Notes under the pieces: generated by a model
Told to the model about the DNA's origin: nothing
Seen by the model: only the letters and a program-made list of their open reading frames with translations
Database searches by the model: none
Shown: positions 52,208-62,055 of the stretch, in pieces
How the letters are laid out: each line of letters begins with the position of its first letter
Numbering within the stretch: the stretch's first letter is position 1
Assembly: GCA_900114805.1 (NCBI GenBank)
Contig: FOZN01000004.1
Coordinates: 124,001-188,000, forward strand
Length of the DNA: 64,000 nt
From: Agrococcus baldri
GTDB lineage: Bacteria > Actinomycetota > Actinomycetes > Actinomycetales > Microbacteriaceae
Direction: 5' to 3'
Position numbers and translations under genes: made by a program

Positions 52208-53160
52208 CGGCGCGCGACCGCGCTGCCGAGCAGCCGCGCGCGCACCGGCAGGGCACCTGGTCGTCCGAGGAGGTCTGGCACAGCTGGCCGCTGCGCTGGG
52301 CAGACCGCGCCTCGCGCTCGCTGCTGCTGGTCGCGCTCGCGCTCGGCGGGCTGCTGGCCTGCTACGGGCTGACGCTGCTGCTGCACCGCCCGCCAGCGCT
52401 GTCGCCATCGCTGACGCTGCGCGGCATCGGCGTGCTGCTGCTGCTGCTCGCGGCGCTCGTCGCACCGGCCTCGCGCGGCTACCGGGTCGGGGCGACCTAC
52501 TGCATCGTGCTGTTCGCGCTCGGCAACTCGGTCACCATGATGATGCAGTCGACCACGCTGCTGGGAGCGACCACCTACGGCGCGCTCGACGCGATCGAGT
52601 TCGCCAGCGGCGCGGCGCTCGTCGTGGCCTGGATGCTCGTGCGCATGCGGCATCCGCTCACGATCCTGATCGTCGTGCTCGGCTATGCCATCGCCGGCGC
52701 GGCCTTCTACGCCAGGGCGCTGCCGGTGCTGCGCGCCCGGCTCGCGCAGGATCCGTGGGAGGAGGCTGCCAGCGCCGCCGACGAGGCGCTCTCCCGCGCG
52801 GTCATGCTCGCGCTGCTGCTCGGCCTCGTGCTGCTGGGCTGGTGGCTCGACGGGTGGATGCGCGCCCTGCTGCCGGTCGCGAACGTCGCGGAGCCGCACG
52901 CTTCCGGCCGCGCATCGCGCACAGGGGAGCGCAGTCGCAGGCGCTACGAGGTCATCACGATGCTCGTGGGCCTCGACCTGATCGCCATCGCGGTCGCGAT
53001 CTCTGCGAAGCAGCCGGTCGAGCGCGGCAGGCTCTCCGCCGGCGACGACTGGTGGGCGTCGATCGTGCTCTCGGTGGCCACCGCGCGGGTCACCATGGTG
53101 ATCGTCGCGATCGCGGCAGCGGTGATCTGGATCAGCGGCCCGGAGCTGCGCGCGACGTAG
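52186..53160 (+). CDS. Hypothetical multi-pass membrane protein
   Basis: A 324-residue protein with about eight hydrophobic segments: SRSLLLVALALGGLLACYGLTLLL, GIGVLLLLLAALVAPA, ALVVAWMLV, ILIVVLGYAIAGAAF, MLALLLGLVLLGWWLDGWM, MLVGLDLIAIAVAI and MVIVAIAAAVIWI. I recognise no family. The start is uncertain; ATG 52186 overlaps trpD by 22 bp and gives a 40-residue hydrophilic N-terminus. Translation is probably coupled to trpD. Confidence 0.68.
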   Translation: MAQSRELTARDRAAEQPRAHRQGTWSSEEVWHSWPLRWADRASRSLLLVALALGGLLACYGLTLLLHRPPALSPSLTLRGIGVLLLLLAALVAPASRGYRVGATYCIVLFALGNSVTMMMQSTTLLGATTYGALDAIEFASGAALVVAWMLVRMRHPLTILIVVLGYAIAGAAFYARALPVLRARLAQDPWEEAASAADEALSRAVMLALLLGLVLLGWWLDGWMRALLPVANVAEPHASGRASRTGERSRRRYEVITMLVGLDLIAIAVAISAKQPVERGRLSAGDDWWASIVLSVATARVTMVIVAIAAAVIWISGPELRAT

Positions 53161-53173
53161 CCGCAGACGCGAA

Positions 53174-53199
53174 CGAGGGGCGGCCGCAGCCGCCCCTCG
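53174..53199. terminator. Bidirectional hairpin terminator
   Basis: CGAGGGGCGGC pairs perfectly with GCCGCCCCTCG around CGCA between the convergent membrane-protein gene and glpK, serving both. Confidence 0.8.
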
Positions 53200-53212
53200 C
53201 CTCACGCGCGGA

Positions 53213-54724
53213 TCACTCCACGTCGTCGTCGACCCAGTCGAGCGTCTTCTGCACCGCCTTCTTCCAGTTGCGGTAGGTGCGGTCGCGCGCCTCCTGCTCC
53301 ATCTGCGGCTCCCAGCGCTGGTCTTCCTGCCACTGCTGGCGCAGCTCGTCGAGCGAGGCCCAGAAGCCGACCGCGAGGCCCGCGGCGTAGGCGGCGCCCA
53401 GCGCCGTGGTCTCTGCGACGACCGGGCGGATGACCGGCACACGCAGGATGTCGGCCTGGAACTGCATGAGCGTGTCGTTGGCGATCATGCCGCCGTCGAC
53501 CTTTAGCTCGGTCAGGTCGACGCCCGAGTCCGCGTTGACCGCGTCGACGACCTCTGCCGTCTGGAAGGCGGTCGCCTCGAGGGCCGCCCTGGCGATGTGG
53601 CCCTTGTTGACGTACCGGGTCAGACCGACCAGCGCGCCACGGGCATCCGGTCGCCAATACGGCGCGAAGAGGCCCGAGAACGCGGGCACGAAGTAGGCCC
53701 CGCCGTTGTCCTCCACCGACTTCGCGAGCTCCTCGACCGCGGGTGCGTCCTTGATCAGCCCGAGGTTGTCGCGCAGCCACTGGATGAGCGAGCCGGTCAC
53801 CGCGATCGAGCCCTCGAGCGCATAGTGCACGGGCTCGTCGCCGATCTTGTAGCCGACGGTCGTCAGCAGCCCGTTCTCGGAGTGCACGATCTCCTCTCCC
53901 GTGTTGAAGATGAGGAAGTTGCCCGTGCCGTAGGTGTTCTTCGCCTCGCCCTTGTCGAACGCGGCCTGGCCGAAGGTCGCCGCCTGCTGGTCGCCCAGGA
54001 TGCCCGTGATGGGCGTCTCGCGCAGCAGCGACTCCGAGGCGGCGACGCCGAACTCGCCCGAGGACGACTTGATCTCCGGCAGCATCGACTTCGGCACGCC
54101 GAAGTCGGCGAGAATGTCGTCGTTCCAGGTGGTCGTCTCGAGATCCATGAACATCGTGCGGGAGGCGTTCGTCACGTCAGTCGCGTGCACGCCGCCGTTC
54201 ACCCCGCCGGTGAGATTCCACAGCACCCAGCTGTCGGTGGTGCCGAAGATCAGGTCGCCGGCGTCGGCGGCCTCCCGGGCGCCCTCGACGTTCTCGAGGA
54301 TCCAGACGATCTTGGTGCCCGAGAAGTAGGTCGCCAGCGGCAGGCCGACCTGCTTCTTGTAGCGGTCGGTGTCGCCGTCGGCGAGGCGGTCGACGATCTT
54401 CTGCGTGCGGGTGTCCTGCCAGACGATCGCGTTGTAGACCGGCTCACCGGTGTTCTTGTTCCACACGACGGCCGTCTCGCGCTGGTTCGTGATGCCGATG
54501 GCCTTCACGTTGTGGCGCGTGACGTTGGCCTTCGAGAGCGCCTGGCCGATGACCTCGCGGGTGTTGTTCCAGATCTCCATGGGGTCGTGCTCGACCCAGC
54601 CCGCCTGCGGGAAGATCTGCTCGTGCTCGAGCTGGCCGGACGAGACGATGCTCCCGGCGTGGTCGAAGAGGATGGCGCGAGTGGAGGTCGTGCCCTGGTC
54701 GATGGCGATGACGTAGTCGTTCAC
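53213..54724 (-). CDS. glpK: Glycerol kinase
   Basis: A 503-residue FGGY kinase. [17 protein letters not shown] is the N-terminal phosphate-binding region, then [20 protein letters not shown] and WQDTRT with the glycerol-binding residues. The second FGGY signature is in [29 protein letters not shown]. It makes glycerol-3-phosphate from glycerol and ATP. GTG 54724 follows AGGAG by 6-7 nt. Downstream of glpF in one direction. Confidence 0.96.
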   Translation of the reverse strand: MNDYVIAIDQGTTSTRAILFDHAGSIVSSGQLEHEQIFPQAGWVEHDPMEIWNNTREVIGQALSKANVTRHNVKAIGITNQRETAVVWNKNTGEPVYNAIVWQDTRTQKIVDRLADGDTDRYKKQVGLPLATYFSGTKIVWILENVEGAREAADAGDLIFGTTDSWVLWNLTGGVNGGVHATDVTNASRTMFMDLETTTWNDDILADFGVPKSMLPEIKSSSGEFGVAASESLLRETPITGILGDQQAATFGQAAFDKGEAKNTYGTGNFLIFNTGEEIVHSENGLLTTVGYKIGDEPVHYALEGSIAVTGSLIQWLRDNLGLIKDAPAVEELAKSVEDNGGAYFVPAFSGLFAPYWRPDARGALVGLTRYVNKGHIARAALEATAFQTAEVVDAVNADSGVDLTELKVDGGMIANDTLMQFQADILRVPVIRPVVAETTALGAAYAAGLAVGFWASLDELRQQWQEDQRWEPQMEQEARDRTYRNWKKAVQKTLDWVDDDVE

Positions 54725-54780
54725 CGGAACTCCTTCGTTGGGTGATGGATGTGTTGGGTGCGGTGTGTGCGCGAAGAATG

Positions 54781-54811
54781 GAGGGAGGGGACCGGTTCGG
54801 CCCCCTCCCTC
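54781..54811 (-). terminator. Hairpin terminator between glpF and glpK
   Basis: GAGGGAGGGG/CCCCTCCCTC, a perfect 10-bp stem with an 11-nt loop, starts 5 nt past the glpF stop. It may attenuate rather than end transcription into glpK, since a ~56-bp gap follows. Confidence 0.7.
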
Positions 54812-54815
54812 GCGA

Positions 54816-55592
54816 TCATGCGCCGGCGATCGTGGCGATCAGCAGCGGCGCGGTGGCGCCGCCGATGACCCCGCCGATGATCGGCCCGGCGACCGGGATC
54901 CAGGAGTAGCTCCAGTCGCTCGATCCCTTGCCCTTGATCGGCAGCAGCGCGTGCGCGATGCGGGGGCCGAGGTCACGGGCGGGGTTGATGGCGTAGCCCG
55001 TGGGTCCACCGAGCGAGGCGCCGATGCCGACGACCAGCAGGGCGACAGGCAGCGCGCCCAGCGAGGCGAGGCCTGCCGGCACTCCCAGCTCTGCGTCCCC
55101 ACCCTGCGCGCCGAAGCCGACGACCACGAACACCAGCACGAAGGTGCCGATGATCTCGGTGGCGAGGTTCCAGCCGTTGTGGCGGATGCCGGGGCCGGTC
55201 GAGAAGGTGCCGAGCTTGGCGCCCGGGTCCTCTTCGATGTCGAAGTGCTGCTTGTAGGCGAGCCAGCACAGCACGGCACCGATGAAGGCACCGATGAGCT
55301 GGGCGATGATGTAGACGGGTACCGCGGCCCAGTTGACCTCGTTGCCCTGCACGAGATCCTTCGCCAAGAGCCCGAAGGTGACGGCCGGGTTGATGTGCGC
55401 ACCCGAGTAGATCGAGACGACGACACCGGCGAAGACCGCGAGGCCCCAGCCGAAGTTGATCATCAGGAAGCCGCCGCCGAAGCCCTTGTTGCCCTTCAGC
55501 ACGACGTTGGCGACGACGCCGCAGCCGAGCAGCACCAGCATCGCGGTTCCGACCAGCTCCGAGAGGAATATCAGACCGAGGTTCTGATCCAC
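54816..55592 (-). CDS. glpF: Glycerol uptake facilitator (aquaglyceroporin)
   Basis: A 258-residue MIP channel with six helices and two NPA motifs: [12 protein letters not shown] and [13 protein letters not shown], the second with the Asp after NPAR typical of glycerol facilitators. [22 protein letters not shown] opens helix 1. It allows glycerol to enter for GlpK. GTG 55592 follows AGGGA at close spacing. Divergent from dhaKLM. Confidence 0.95.
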   Translation of the reverse strand: MDQNLGLIFLSELVGTAMLVLLGCGVVANVVLKGNKGFGGGFLMINFGWGLAVFAGVVVSIYSGAHINPAVTFGLLAKDLVQGNEVNWAAVPVYIIAQLIGAFIGAVLCWLAYKQHFDIEEDPGAKLGTFSTGPGIRHNGWNLATEIIGTFVLVFVVVGFGAQGGDAELGVPAGLASLGALPVALLVVGIGASLGGPTGYAINPARDLGPRIAHALLPIKGKGSSDWSYSWIPVAGPIIGGVIGGATAPLLIATIAGA

Positions 55593-55653
55593 AGGTCCCT
55601 GCTTTCTCTTCTCCGGGCCTCATCGCCCGAACCGCCCGCTCGGGCAGTACCGA

Positions 55654-55721
55654 CACAGTAACTGTGCTTTGCTCGGCTGTGTGCGTCCGCTGAGGATTTT
55701 CTACATGATGCGTCGAGAATC
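55654..55721. promoter_or_regulatory. Palindromes in the glpF-dhaK divergent region
   Basis: CACAGTAACTGTG (55654-55666) is a perfect 13-bp palindrome that contains a TACTGT-like -10 on the glpF strand. GATTTTC (55695-55701) and GAGAATC (55715-55721) form a second, near-perfect inverted pair 13 nt apart. TAGCGT (55736-55741) is a good dhaK -10. The 213-bp gap thus has two operator-like sites, plausibly for a DeoR/GlpR- or DhaR-type regulator. Confidence 0.5.
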
Positions 55722-55805
55722 TTCAGGCTGAGGCGTAGCGTGAGGACGAAACGGACCACCGTGCTGGACCACCGGCGTCGGATCACCGCGAGGGAGAGGC
55801 CCACC

Positions 55806-56806
<1,001 letters not shown>

Positions 56807-56810
<4 letters not shown>

Positions 56811-57430
56811 GCGGGCTCGACGGCGCGTGGACGCGGCGGTGGATCGAGGCAATCGCCGCCGAGATCGCCACGCGCAAGTCGGAGCTGACGGCGCTCGACC
56901 GCGCCATCGGCGACGGCGACCACGGCGAGAACCTCGACCGCGGCTTCCAGGCGGTGCTCGGCAAGCTCGATGGGCTCGATGACGCCCCGACGCCCGGCGC
57001 GGTGCTGAAGCTGGTCGCCACGACGCTCATCTCGACCGTCGGCGGCGCCGCCGGCCCGCTGTACGGCACCGCCTTCCTGAAGGCGGCCATGGCCGCCGGC
57101 GACCGGCCGGAGCTCGATGCCACCGGACTGGTCGAGGTGCTGACCGCCGCCCGCGACGGCATCGTCGCCCGCGGCAAGGCCGAGCCGAACGACAAGACGA
57201 TGGTGGATGCGTGGGGACCGGCCGTCGAGGCCGCCGGCGCCGCGGGTGACGACGTGCGCGCCGTGCTGGAGGCTGCCGCGAGTGCGGCGGCGGAGGGCGC
57301 GATCGCGACCGAGCCGCTGGTGGCGCACAAGGGGCGCGCCTCCTACCTGGGGGAGCGGGCGATCGGGCACCGCGACCCCGGCGCGGAGTCGACCGCGCTC
57401 ATCCTGCGGGTGGCGGCGGACACCCAGTGA
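56807..57430 (+). CDS. dhaL: Dihydroxyacetone kinase ADP-binding subunit DhaL
   Basis: A 207-residue DhaL with an eight-helix barrel. The Mg-binding motif is [14 protein letters not shown] (D-x-D-H-G-x-N). [23 protein letters not shown] and [13 protein letters not shown] bind ADP. It carries a tightly bound ADP that DhaM rephosphorylates. GTG 56807 overlaps the dhaK stop and its own stop overlaps dhaM. Confidence 0.95.
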
Positions 57431-58104
57431 CGGTCGGACTGGTCATCGTCTCGCACTCCGCGCGTATCGCGGAGGGAGTCGTCGAGCTGGCAGCGCAGAT
57501 GGCGGCAGCGGTCGAGATCGCCCCCGCAGGCGGCACCGACGGCGGCGGCATCGGCACGAGCTTCGACAAGGTGCAGGCGGCGCTGACCGCGGCCGACTCC
57601 GGCGACGGCGTGGTGGTGCTGTGCGATCTGGGCTCTGCCGTCCTGACCGCCGAGACCGCGCTCGACTTCGCCGACGACCCCGAACGCATCCGCATCGCCG
57701 ACGCGCCGATCGTGGAGGGTGCCGTCGCCGCCGCCGTCGCGGCTGCGTCGGGGGCGAGCCTCGAGCAGGTGCTCGCGGCGGCCCAGGATCAGGCGCCCGC
57801 TGCGGCGCAGCCCGCGACCGAGCAGCAGGATCTGAGTGCCCCCGCACCGTCGGCGGTGGCGGAGATCGAGCTCGCGAACCAGCACGGGCTGCACGCCAGG
57901 CCCGCGGCGGAGCTGGTGCGGACCGCGAGCGGCTTCGACGCGCAGGTCACCGTCAACGGCGTGGACGCGAAGAGCATGCTGCGGGTGCTGGCCCTCGGTC
58001 TCGATCGCGGCACGGTGGCGCGGTTCGAGGCGACCGGTGCACAGGCGACGGAGGCCATCGCGGCGATCGAGCTGCTGGCCGCGGACGGCTTCGGGGAGTC
58101 GTAG
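57427..58104 (+). CDS. dhaM: PTS-dependent DHA phosphotransferase DhaM, EIIA-HPr fusion
   Basis: A 225-residue two-domain protein. Residues 1-~115 are a mannose-type EIIA DhaM domain with phospho-His10 (VIVSHSARIAEG) and the GGGIGTSFDKVQAAL region. After an Ala/Gln-rich linker (~117-143) a HPr domain follows with phospho-His156 (NQHGLHARPAAELV). The enzyme I domain seen in enterobacterial DhaM is absent, so general EI must charge it. It shows that dihydroxyacetone is phosphorylated from PEP, not ATP. Confidence 0.94.
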   Translation: MTVGLVIVSHSARIAEGVVELAAQMAAAVEIAPAGGTDGGGIGTSFDKVQAALTAADSGDGVVVLCDLGSAVLTAETALDFADDPERIRIADAPIVEGAVAAAVAAASGASLEQVLAAAQDQAPAAAQPATEQQDLSAPAPSAVAEIELANQHGLHARPAAELVRTASGFDAQVTVNGVDAKSMLRVLALGLDRGTVARFEATGAQATEAIAAIELLAADGFGES

Positions 58105-58111
58105 CCGGTCG

Positions 58112-58405
58112 TCAGTGCGTGACGTGCGCGGCGAACTCGTCGGCTGCCGCGCGGGCGACGACGAACGAGCAGATCGGTCGGATCTGCTTGCCATCGGCGA
58201 TGGTGGCGCGCAGCGCCTCGTCGACGAGCGTCGAGCCGACGCCGCGGCCGCCGAACGCCGGGTCGACCTCGGTGTGCACGAAGGAGCGCACGGCCTGGGC
58301 GTCGCGGTAATCGGCGAAGCCGGCCAGCACGCCGTCGATGTGCGCCTCGAAGCGGCGTGCCTCTGCGTTCTCGGTGACCTGCGTCTGGGCCTGCTGCTCG
58401 TTCAT
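58112..58405 (-). CDS. Small GNAT-type N-acetyltransferase (YidJ-like)
   Basis: A 97-residue minimal GCN5-like protein: RRFEAHIDGVLAGFADYRD, VRSFVHTEVDPAFGGRGVGSTLVDEALRATIADGKQIRPICSFVVARAA. GRGVGSTLV is the acetyl-CoA pyrophosphate loop. Members of this short family act on small molecules or proteins not yet defined. TAGCGT lies 7 nt before ATG 58405. It converges on dhaM with 7 bp between stops. Confidence 0.87.
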   Translation of the reverse strand: MNEQQAQTQVTENAEARRFEAHIDGVLAGFADYRDAQAVRSFVHTEVDPAFGGRGVGSTLVDEALRATIADGKQIRPICSFVVARAAADEFAAHVTH

Positions 58406-58412
58406 GGGCGCC

Positions 58413-58430
58413 ACGCTACCGGCCTATTCT
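58413..58430. promoter_or_regulatory. Divergent leaderless -10 boxes, GNAT and EamA genes
   Basis: TAGCGT on the minus strand (58418-58413) lies 7 nt before the acetyltransferase ATG and TATTCT on the plus strand (58425-58430) lies 6 nt before the EamA ATG. The whole intergenic gap is 31 bp. Confidence 0.65.
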
Positions 58431-58436
58431 GAGCGG

Positions 58437-59360
58437 ATGGCGGAGACGGGCACCTCACGACTGGCGACAGTCCTGCTGGTGGGCCTCACCGTCGTATGGG
58501 GCTCGACCTTCTTCCTCATCAAGGACCTCGTCGAGCACGTGCCCTCGCTCGACTTCCTCGGTGTGCGGTTCCTGCTCGCCGCCGCGATCATGACCGCGAT
58601 CGCCTGGCGGCGCATCGCCCGGCTGGGCCGCCCGCTGCTGCTGCGCTCGGCGGTGCTCGGGCTGCTCTACACCGCGGCGCAGATCCTGCAGACGGTCGGG
58701 CTCGAGACCACGCCGGCGTCGGTGAGCGGGTTCCTCACCGGCGTCTACATCGTGCTCACGCCGCTGATCGCCGCGCTCGCCTTCCGGCAGCGCATCGAGA
58801 CGAGCACCTGGATCGCCGTGGCGGTCGCGGCCGCGGGCCTGGTGGTGCTGACCCTCACCGGCATCTCCTTCGGCCTCGGCGAGGCGCTCACCCTCGGCGG
58901 GGCGCTCGCGTACGCGCTGCACATCATCGCCACCGCGCGCTGGGCGCGGGTGGAGCACGCGCTCGGCATCGCGATCGTGCAGCTGTGGGTGATCGGCATC
59001 GTCTGCCTCGCCGGCGGCGCTCCGGATGGCATCACGCTGCCGAGCACGGGCGAGCAGTGGGCGTCGATGCTCTACATGGTGGTGTTCGCCTCCATCGCGG
59101 CGATGTGGGTGCAGACCTGGGCGCAGGCGCAGCTCAGCGCGACGCGCGCCGCCGTCATCATGACCGCCGAGCCGGTCTGGGCGACCGCCTTCGCCGTCGC
59201 CTTCGGCGGCGAGGGCATCACCTGGCGGCTGGTCGTCGGCGGCGGCATGATCCTCGGCGCGATGTACGCGGTCGAGCTGCTCGCCGCCCGCCGCCCCGCG
59301 CGCCGCGACGAGCCGCCCACCGGCGCCATCGACGCGCCCGTGCGCATGCCTGGCGAGTGA
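58437..59360 (+). CDS. EamA/DMT-family transporter
   Basis: A 307-residue ten-helix permease of the drug/metabolite transporter superfamily: LVGLTVVWGSTFFLIKDLVEHVPSLDFLGVRFLLAAAIM, TTPASVSGFLTGVYIVLTPLIAAL and the second repeat GEALTLGGALAYALHIIATARWA, with VVFASIAAMWVQTWAQAQLSATRAAVIMTAEPVWATAFA. Likely a metabolite or amino-acid exporter, substrate unknown. Followed by a LysR regulator on the same strand, which may control it. Confidence 0.9.
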   Translation: MAETGTSRLATVLLVGLTVVWGSTFFLIKDLVEHVPSLDFLGVRFLLAAAIMTAIAWRRIARLGRPLLLRSAVLGLLYTAAQILQTVGLETTPASVSGFLTGVYIVLTPLIAALAFRQRIETSTWIAVAVAAAGLVVLTLTGISFGLGEALTLGGALAYALHIIATARWARVEHALGIAIVQLWVIGIVCLAGGAPDGITLPSTGEQWASMLYMVVFASIAAMWVQTWAQAQLSATRAAVIMTAEPVWATAFAVAFGGEGITWRLVVGGGMILGAMYAVELLAARRPARRDEPPTGAIDAPVRMPGE

Positions 59361-59406
59361 GCGGGGCGCGGAGCCGGAACCCGGTCGGGTGCGGCATGCT
59401 TGTCGC

Positions 59407-60303
59407 ATGCATCTGGACCCGCGTCGCATCCTGATCTTCCGAACGGTCGCGCGCGAGGGCTCCGTCTCCGGCGGCGCTCGCGCGCTCGGTTGGACGCAGC
59501 CCGCCGTCAGCCAGCACATCCGCCTGCTCGAGGAGGAGGTGGGCCAGGCGCTGCTGCTGCGCTCATCGACCGGGGTCACGCTCACGGAGGCGGGCGAGCG
59601 GCTGCTGCGGCATGCCGATGCGATCGCGGGCCTGCTGGGATCGGCCGAGGCAGAGCTCACCTCGCTCGCGGAGGGCGCGGGCAGCGTCACGATCGCCGCG
59701 TTCCCGTCGGCGCTGGCCGACTTCGTGCCACGTGCGATCGCCGCCGCACGGGTCGCCGTGCCGGAGCTCACCGCGCGTGTCATCGAGCTCGAGCCGCCGG
59801 AGGCGATCGAGGCGGTGCTCGCCGGCGATGCGGACATCGCCGTCGCGTTCGAGTACGACGAGCTGCACGACGACGTGCAGCTCGCGCGCCTCGCGCTCGG
59901 CAGCGACCCCTCGCGCATCGTGCTGCCGGTCGACCACGAGCTGGTCGGCGGCGGCCCGGTCGACATCGCCGCGCTCGCCGGATCCGACTGGGTGGGCGGC
60001 TGCGAACGCTGCCGCGCGCACTTGGAGTCGCTGGCCGCCGATGCGGGCTTCGCGCCCAGGATCCAGTTCGAGACCGACGACTTCGTCGCCGCGCAGTCCT
60101 TCGTGGCCGCGACCGGCTCCGTGACGCTGCTGCCCGCCATGGCGCTGCGGGTGCTGACGCGCGACGACGTGGTGGTCGCTGCGCTCTCCGACGGCTCCGG
60201 TCGCACGGTCTCGCTGCGCTACCGGCACGGGGCCGAGCGCGTGCCGGCGGTCAGCACCGTGCTCGAGGCGATGCAGTCGCTGTGGAGCGAGAGCGCCGCC
60301 TGA
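59407..60303 (+). CDS. LysR-family transcriptional regulator
   Basis: A 298-residue LysR-type regulator. The N-terminal winged helix is RRILIFRTVAREGSVSGGARALGWTQPAVSQHIRLLEEEVGQALLLRSSTGVTLTEAGERLLRHA. The effector domain begins ~residue 92 and has an unusual CxxC (Cys199, Cys202) in WVGGCERCRAHLES, which could sense redox or metal. CATGCT lies 6 nt before ATG 59407. Candidate regulator of the EamA gene just upstream or of the racemase downstream. Confidence 0.9.
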   Translation: MHLDPRRILIFRTVAREGSVSGGARALGWTQPAVSQHIRLLEEEVGQALLLRSSTGVTLTEAGERLLRHADAIAGLLGSAEAELTSLAEGAGSVTIAAFPSALADFVPRAIAAARVAVPELTARVIELEPPEAIEAVLAGDADIAVAFEYDELHDDVQLARLALGSDPSRIVLPVDHELVGGGPVDIAALAGSDWVGGCERCRAHLESLAADAGFAPRIQFETDDFVAAQSFVAATGSVTLLPAMALRVLTRDDVVVAALSDGSGRTVSLRYRHGAERVPAVSTVLEAMQSLWSESAA

Positions 60304-60362
60304 GGCTCCGAGCGCCGAGGCTCAGCAGGGCAGCGGCTCGGCGGCCACGAGCCCCGGTCCGT

Positions 60363-61151
60363 TCAGCCGCGGGTGGCGGAGCGCCGGGCGCCGGGCGCGA
60401 GGCCATCGGCCGCCAGCTCGCCCAGCGCGATCCGCGCCAGCGCGCCGGCATGCGCCTCGCACGAGTCGATCAGCGGCACCGTCGAGTCGTCGGCGCCGAC
60501 CAGCAGCATGATCTCGGTGCAGGCGAGCACGATGGCCTCGGCGCCATCGGCCACGAGCGCTGCGATTGCCTCCCGGTAGACCGTGCGCGACGCATCCGTC
60601 ACCACGCCCTGCGTGAGCTCGTCGAAGATGATGCGGTCGAGCTCGGACTGCTCGGGAGCGGCGGGGACGACGACGCCGATGCCGTGCCGTGCCAGCCGGT
60701 CGGCGTAGAACGGCTCGGCCATCACCCACTGCGTGCCCACGATGCCGAGCGTGCGCGCGCCGGCGCGACCCGCCGCATCCGCCACCGCATCGCCGATGTG
60801 CACGAGCGGCACACCGATGCTCGCCTCGACAGCGGGCGCGACCTTGTGCATGAGGTTGGTCGCGATCGCGATCGACCCCGCGCCGGCGCGCTCGAGCGCG
60901 ACTGCCTCGCGTGCCAGGATCTCGCCCGCCGCCGCCCAGTCCTCGCGCAGCTGGCAGTCACGGATCTCTGCGAAGTCGAGACTCGAGAGCAGGATGCGGG
61001 CGGAGGCGTGCCCGCCGCGCTCGTCGGCGACCCGCTCGTTGATCGCGCGGTAGTACTCGATCGTGGAGTGCCAGCTCATGCCGCCGAGCAAGCCGATGGT
61101 CTCGCCGGCGGCGCGGTGCCGGGTGTGCTCGGATGCGGTGGCGTGCTGCAT
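60363..61151 (-). CDS. Aspartate/glutamate racemase family protein, YgeA-like
   Basis: A 262-residue two-domain racemase: IGLLGGMSWHSTIEYYRAINE, LLSSLDFAEI, IATNLMHKV and IVLACTEIMLLV. The first catalytic Cys of classical aspartate racemase is Thr98 here (ATNLMHK) and the second is kept (Cys211), the pairing I recall for the broad-specificity racemase YgeA of E. coli. It would interconvert L- and D-amino acids, perhaps for the cell wall. ATG 61151. Confidence 0.86.
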   Translation of the reverse strand: MQHATASEHTRHRAAGETIGLLGGMSWHSTIEYYRAINERVADERGGHASARILLSSLDFAEIRDCQLREDWAAAGEILAREAVALERAGAGSIAIATNLMHKVAPAVEASIGVPLVHIGDAVADAAGRAGARTLGIVGTQWVMAEPFYADRLARHGIGVVVPAAPEQSELDRIIFDELTQGVVTDASRTVYREAIAALVADGAEAIVLACTEIMLLVGADDSTVPLIDSCEAHAGALARIALGELAADGLAPGARRSATRG

Positions 61152-61207
61152 GCCATCGATCCCACCAGGCCGGGGGATAGAAGTCCAGCCTGTGTCACTG
61201 ATGATTG

Positions 61208-61954
61208 CTATTCGATGCGGTAATAGCCCGAGGTCGCCCGGTTCGCGGTGCTCGGCAGCGGGGCGGTCGACTCCGGAGCGCCCAGGCCCAGCCGTTGCTG
61301 CAGGCTCACCGCCAGCAGCGCCTGGGCGCCCACGTAGGGGATGAGCACGCAGAAGGTGCGCAGCGGGTCGGGGATGTCGATCACGAACAGGCCGATGCCC
61401 AGCACGAGATCGCTCGCCAGGAAGAGCAGCCCGCCGAGCAGGCCAGCGGTGTCGATCGCGGCAAAGGCGGCGACCGCCGCCAGCACCAAGGAGTACAACA
61501 GCACCGGGATGGCCAGCATGCCGGCGTTCACCGCGATGAGGATGCCGGCGATGAGCGCGACGATCGCGTAGCCGATCGCCGCCGGGTTCCACGCGAGCGA
61601 ACGCTTGCGGGTCGGCCAGAGGGCGAACAGGTAGGCGATGTGACCCAGCAGGAACAGGCCCAGCAGCACGATCGTCATGCCGGTGGTGGCCCCGAAGCCG
61701 TCGCCCAGACCGCACAGGATGACCGCGGCGAGGTGCCAGCGGCCGACCGGATGCCGGAGCGCGCCGAGCAGCGCGAGCGCGATCGCGATGGGCGGCAGCA
61801 GCAACCACATGAGCACCGTGCGCACCAGGTTCAGCATGTCGGCGTCGCCCACGCCGATGCCGATCAGCGCCGCGGCCAGCAGGTTGACGGCGAGCACCAC
61901 CGCGGCGACGAGCAGGCCGGTGCGCAGGGCACGGGGCAGCGGCGTCGCGGGCAT
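61208..61954 (-). CDS. Lysoplasmalogenase-type YhhN family membrane protein
   Basis: A 248-residue multi-pass protein with about eight helices matching the YhhN/TMEM86 group: HPVGRWHLAAVILCGLGDGFGATTGMTIVLLGLFLLGHIAYLFALWP and LLGGLLFLASDLVLGIGLFVIDI, where conserved acidic and His residues line the membrane site. Relatives hydrolyse the vinyl-ether bond of lysoplasmalogens. The start is uncertain: ATG 61954 has AACGAT 7 nt upstream; ATG 61963 has no such box. Confidence 0.82.
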   Translation of the reverse strand: MPATPLPRALRTGLLVAAVVLAVNLLAAALIGIGVGDADMLNLVRTVLMWLLLPPIAIALALLGALRHPVGRWHLAAVILCGLGDGFGATTGMTIVLLGLFLLGHIAYLFALWPTRKRSLAWNPAAIGYAIVALIAGILIAVNAGMLAIPVLLYSLVLAAVAAFAAIDTAGLLGGLLFLASDLVLGIGLFVIDIPDPLRTFCVLIPYVGAQALLAVSLQQRLGLGAPESTAPLPSTANRATSGYYRIE

Positions 61955-62055
61955 GTGCCCCATCGTTCCACGCCCGGCGCCGGCGGGGCGGGTGCTCCTC
62001 GCGGCGGGTCGCCGTGTCGGGTCGCCGTGTCGGCGGGCGATGGCAGAGTGGGCGC

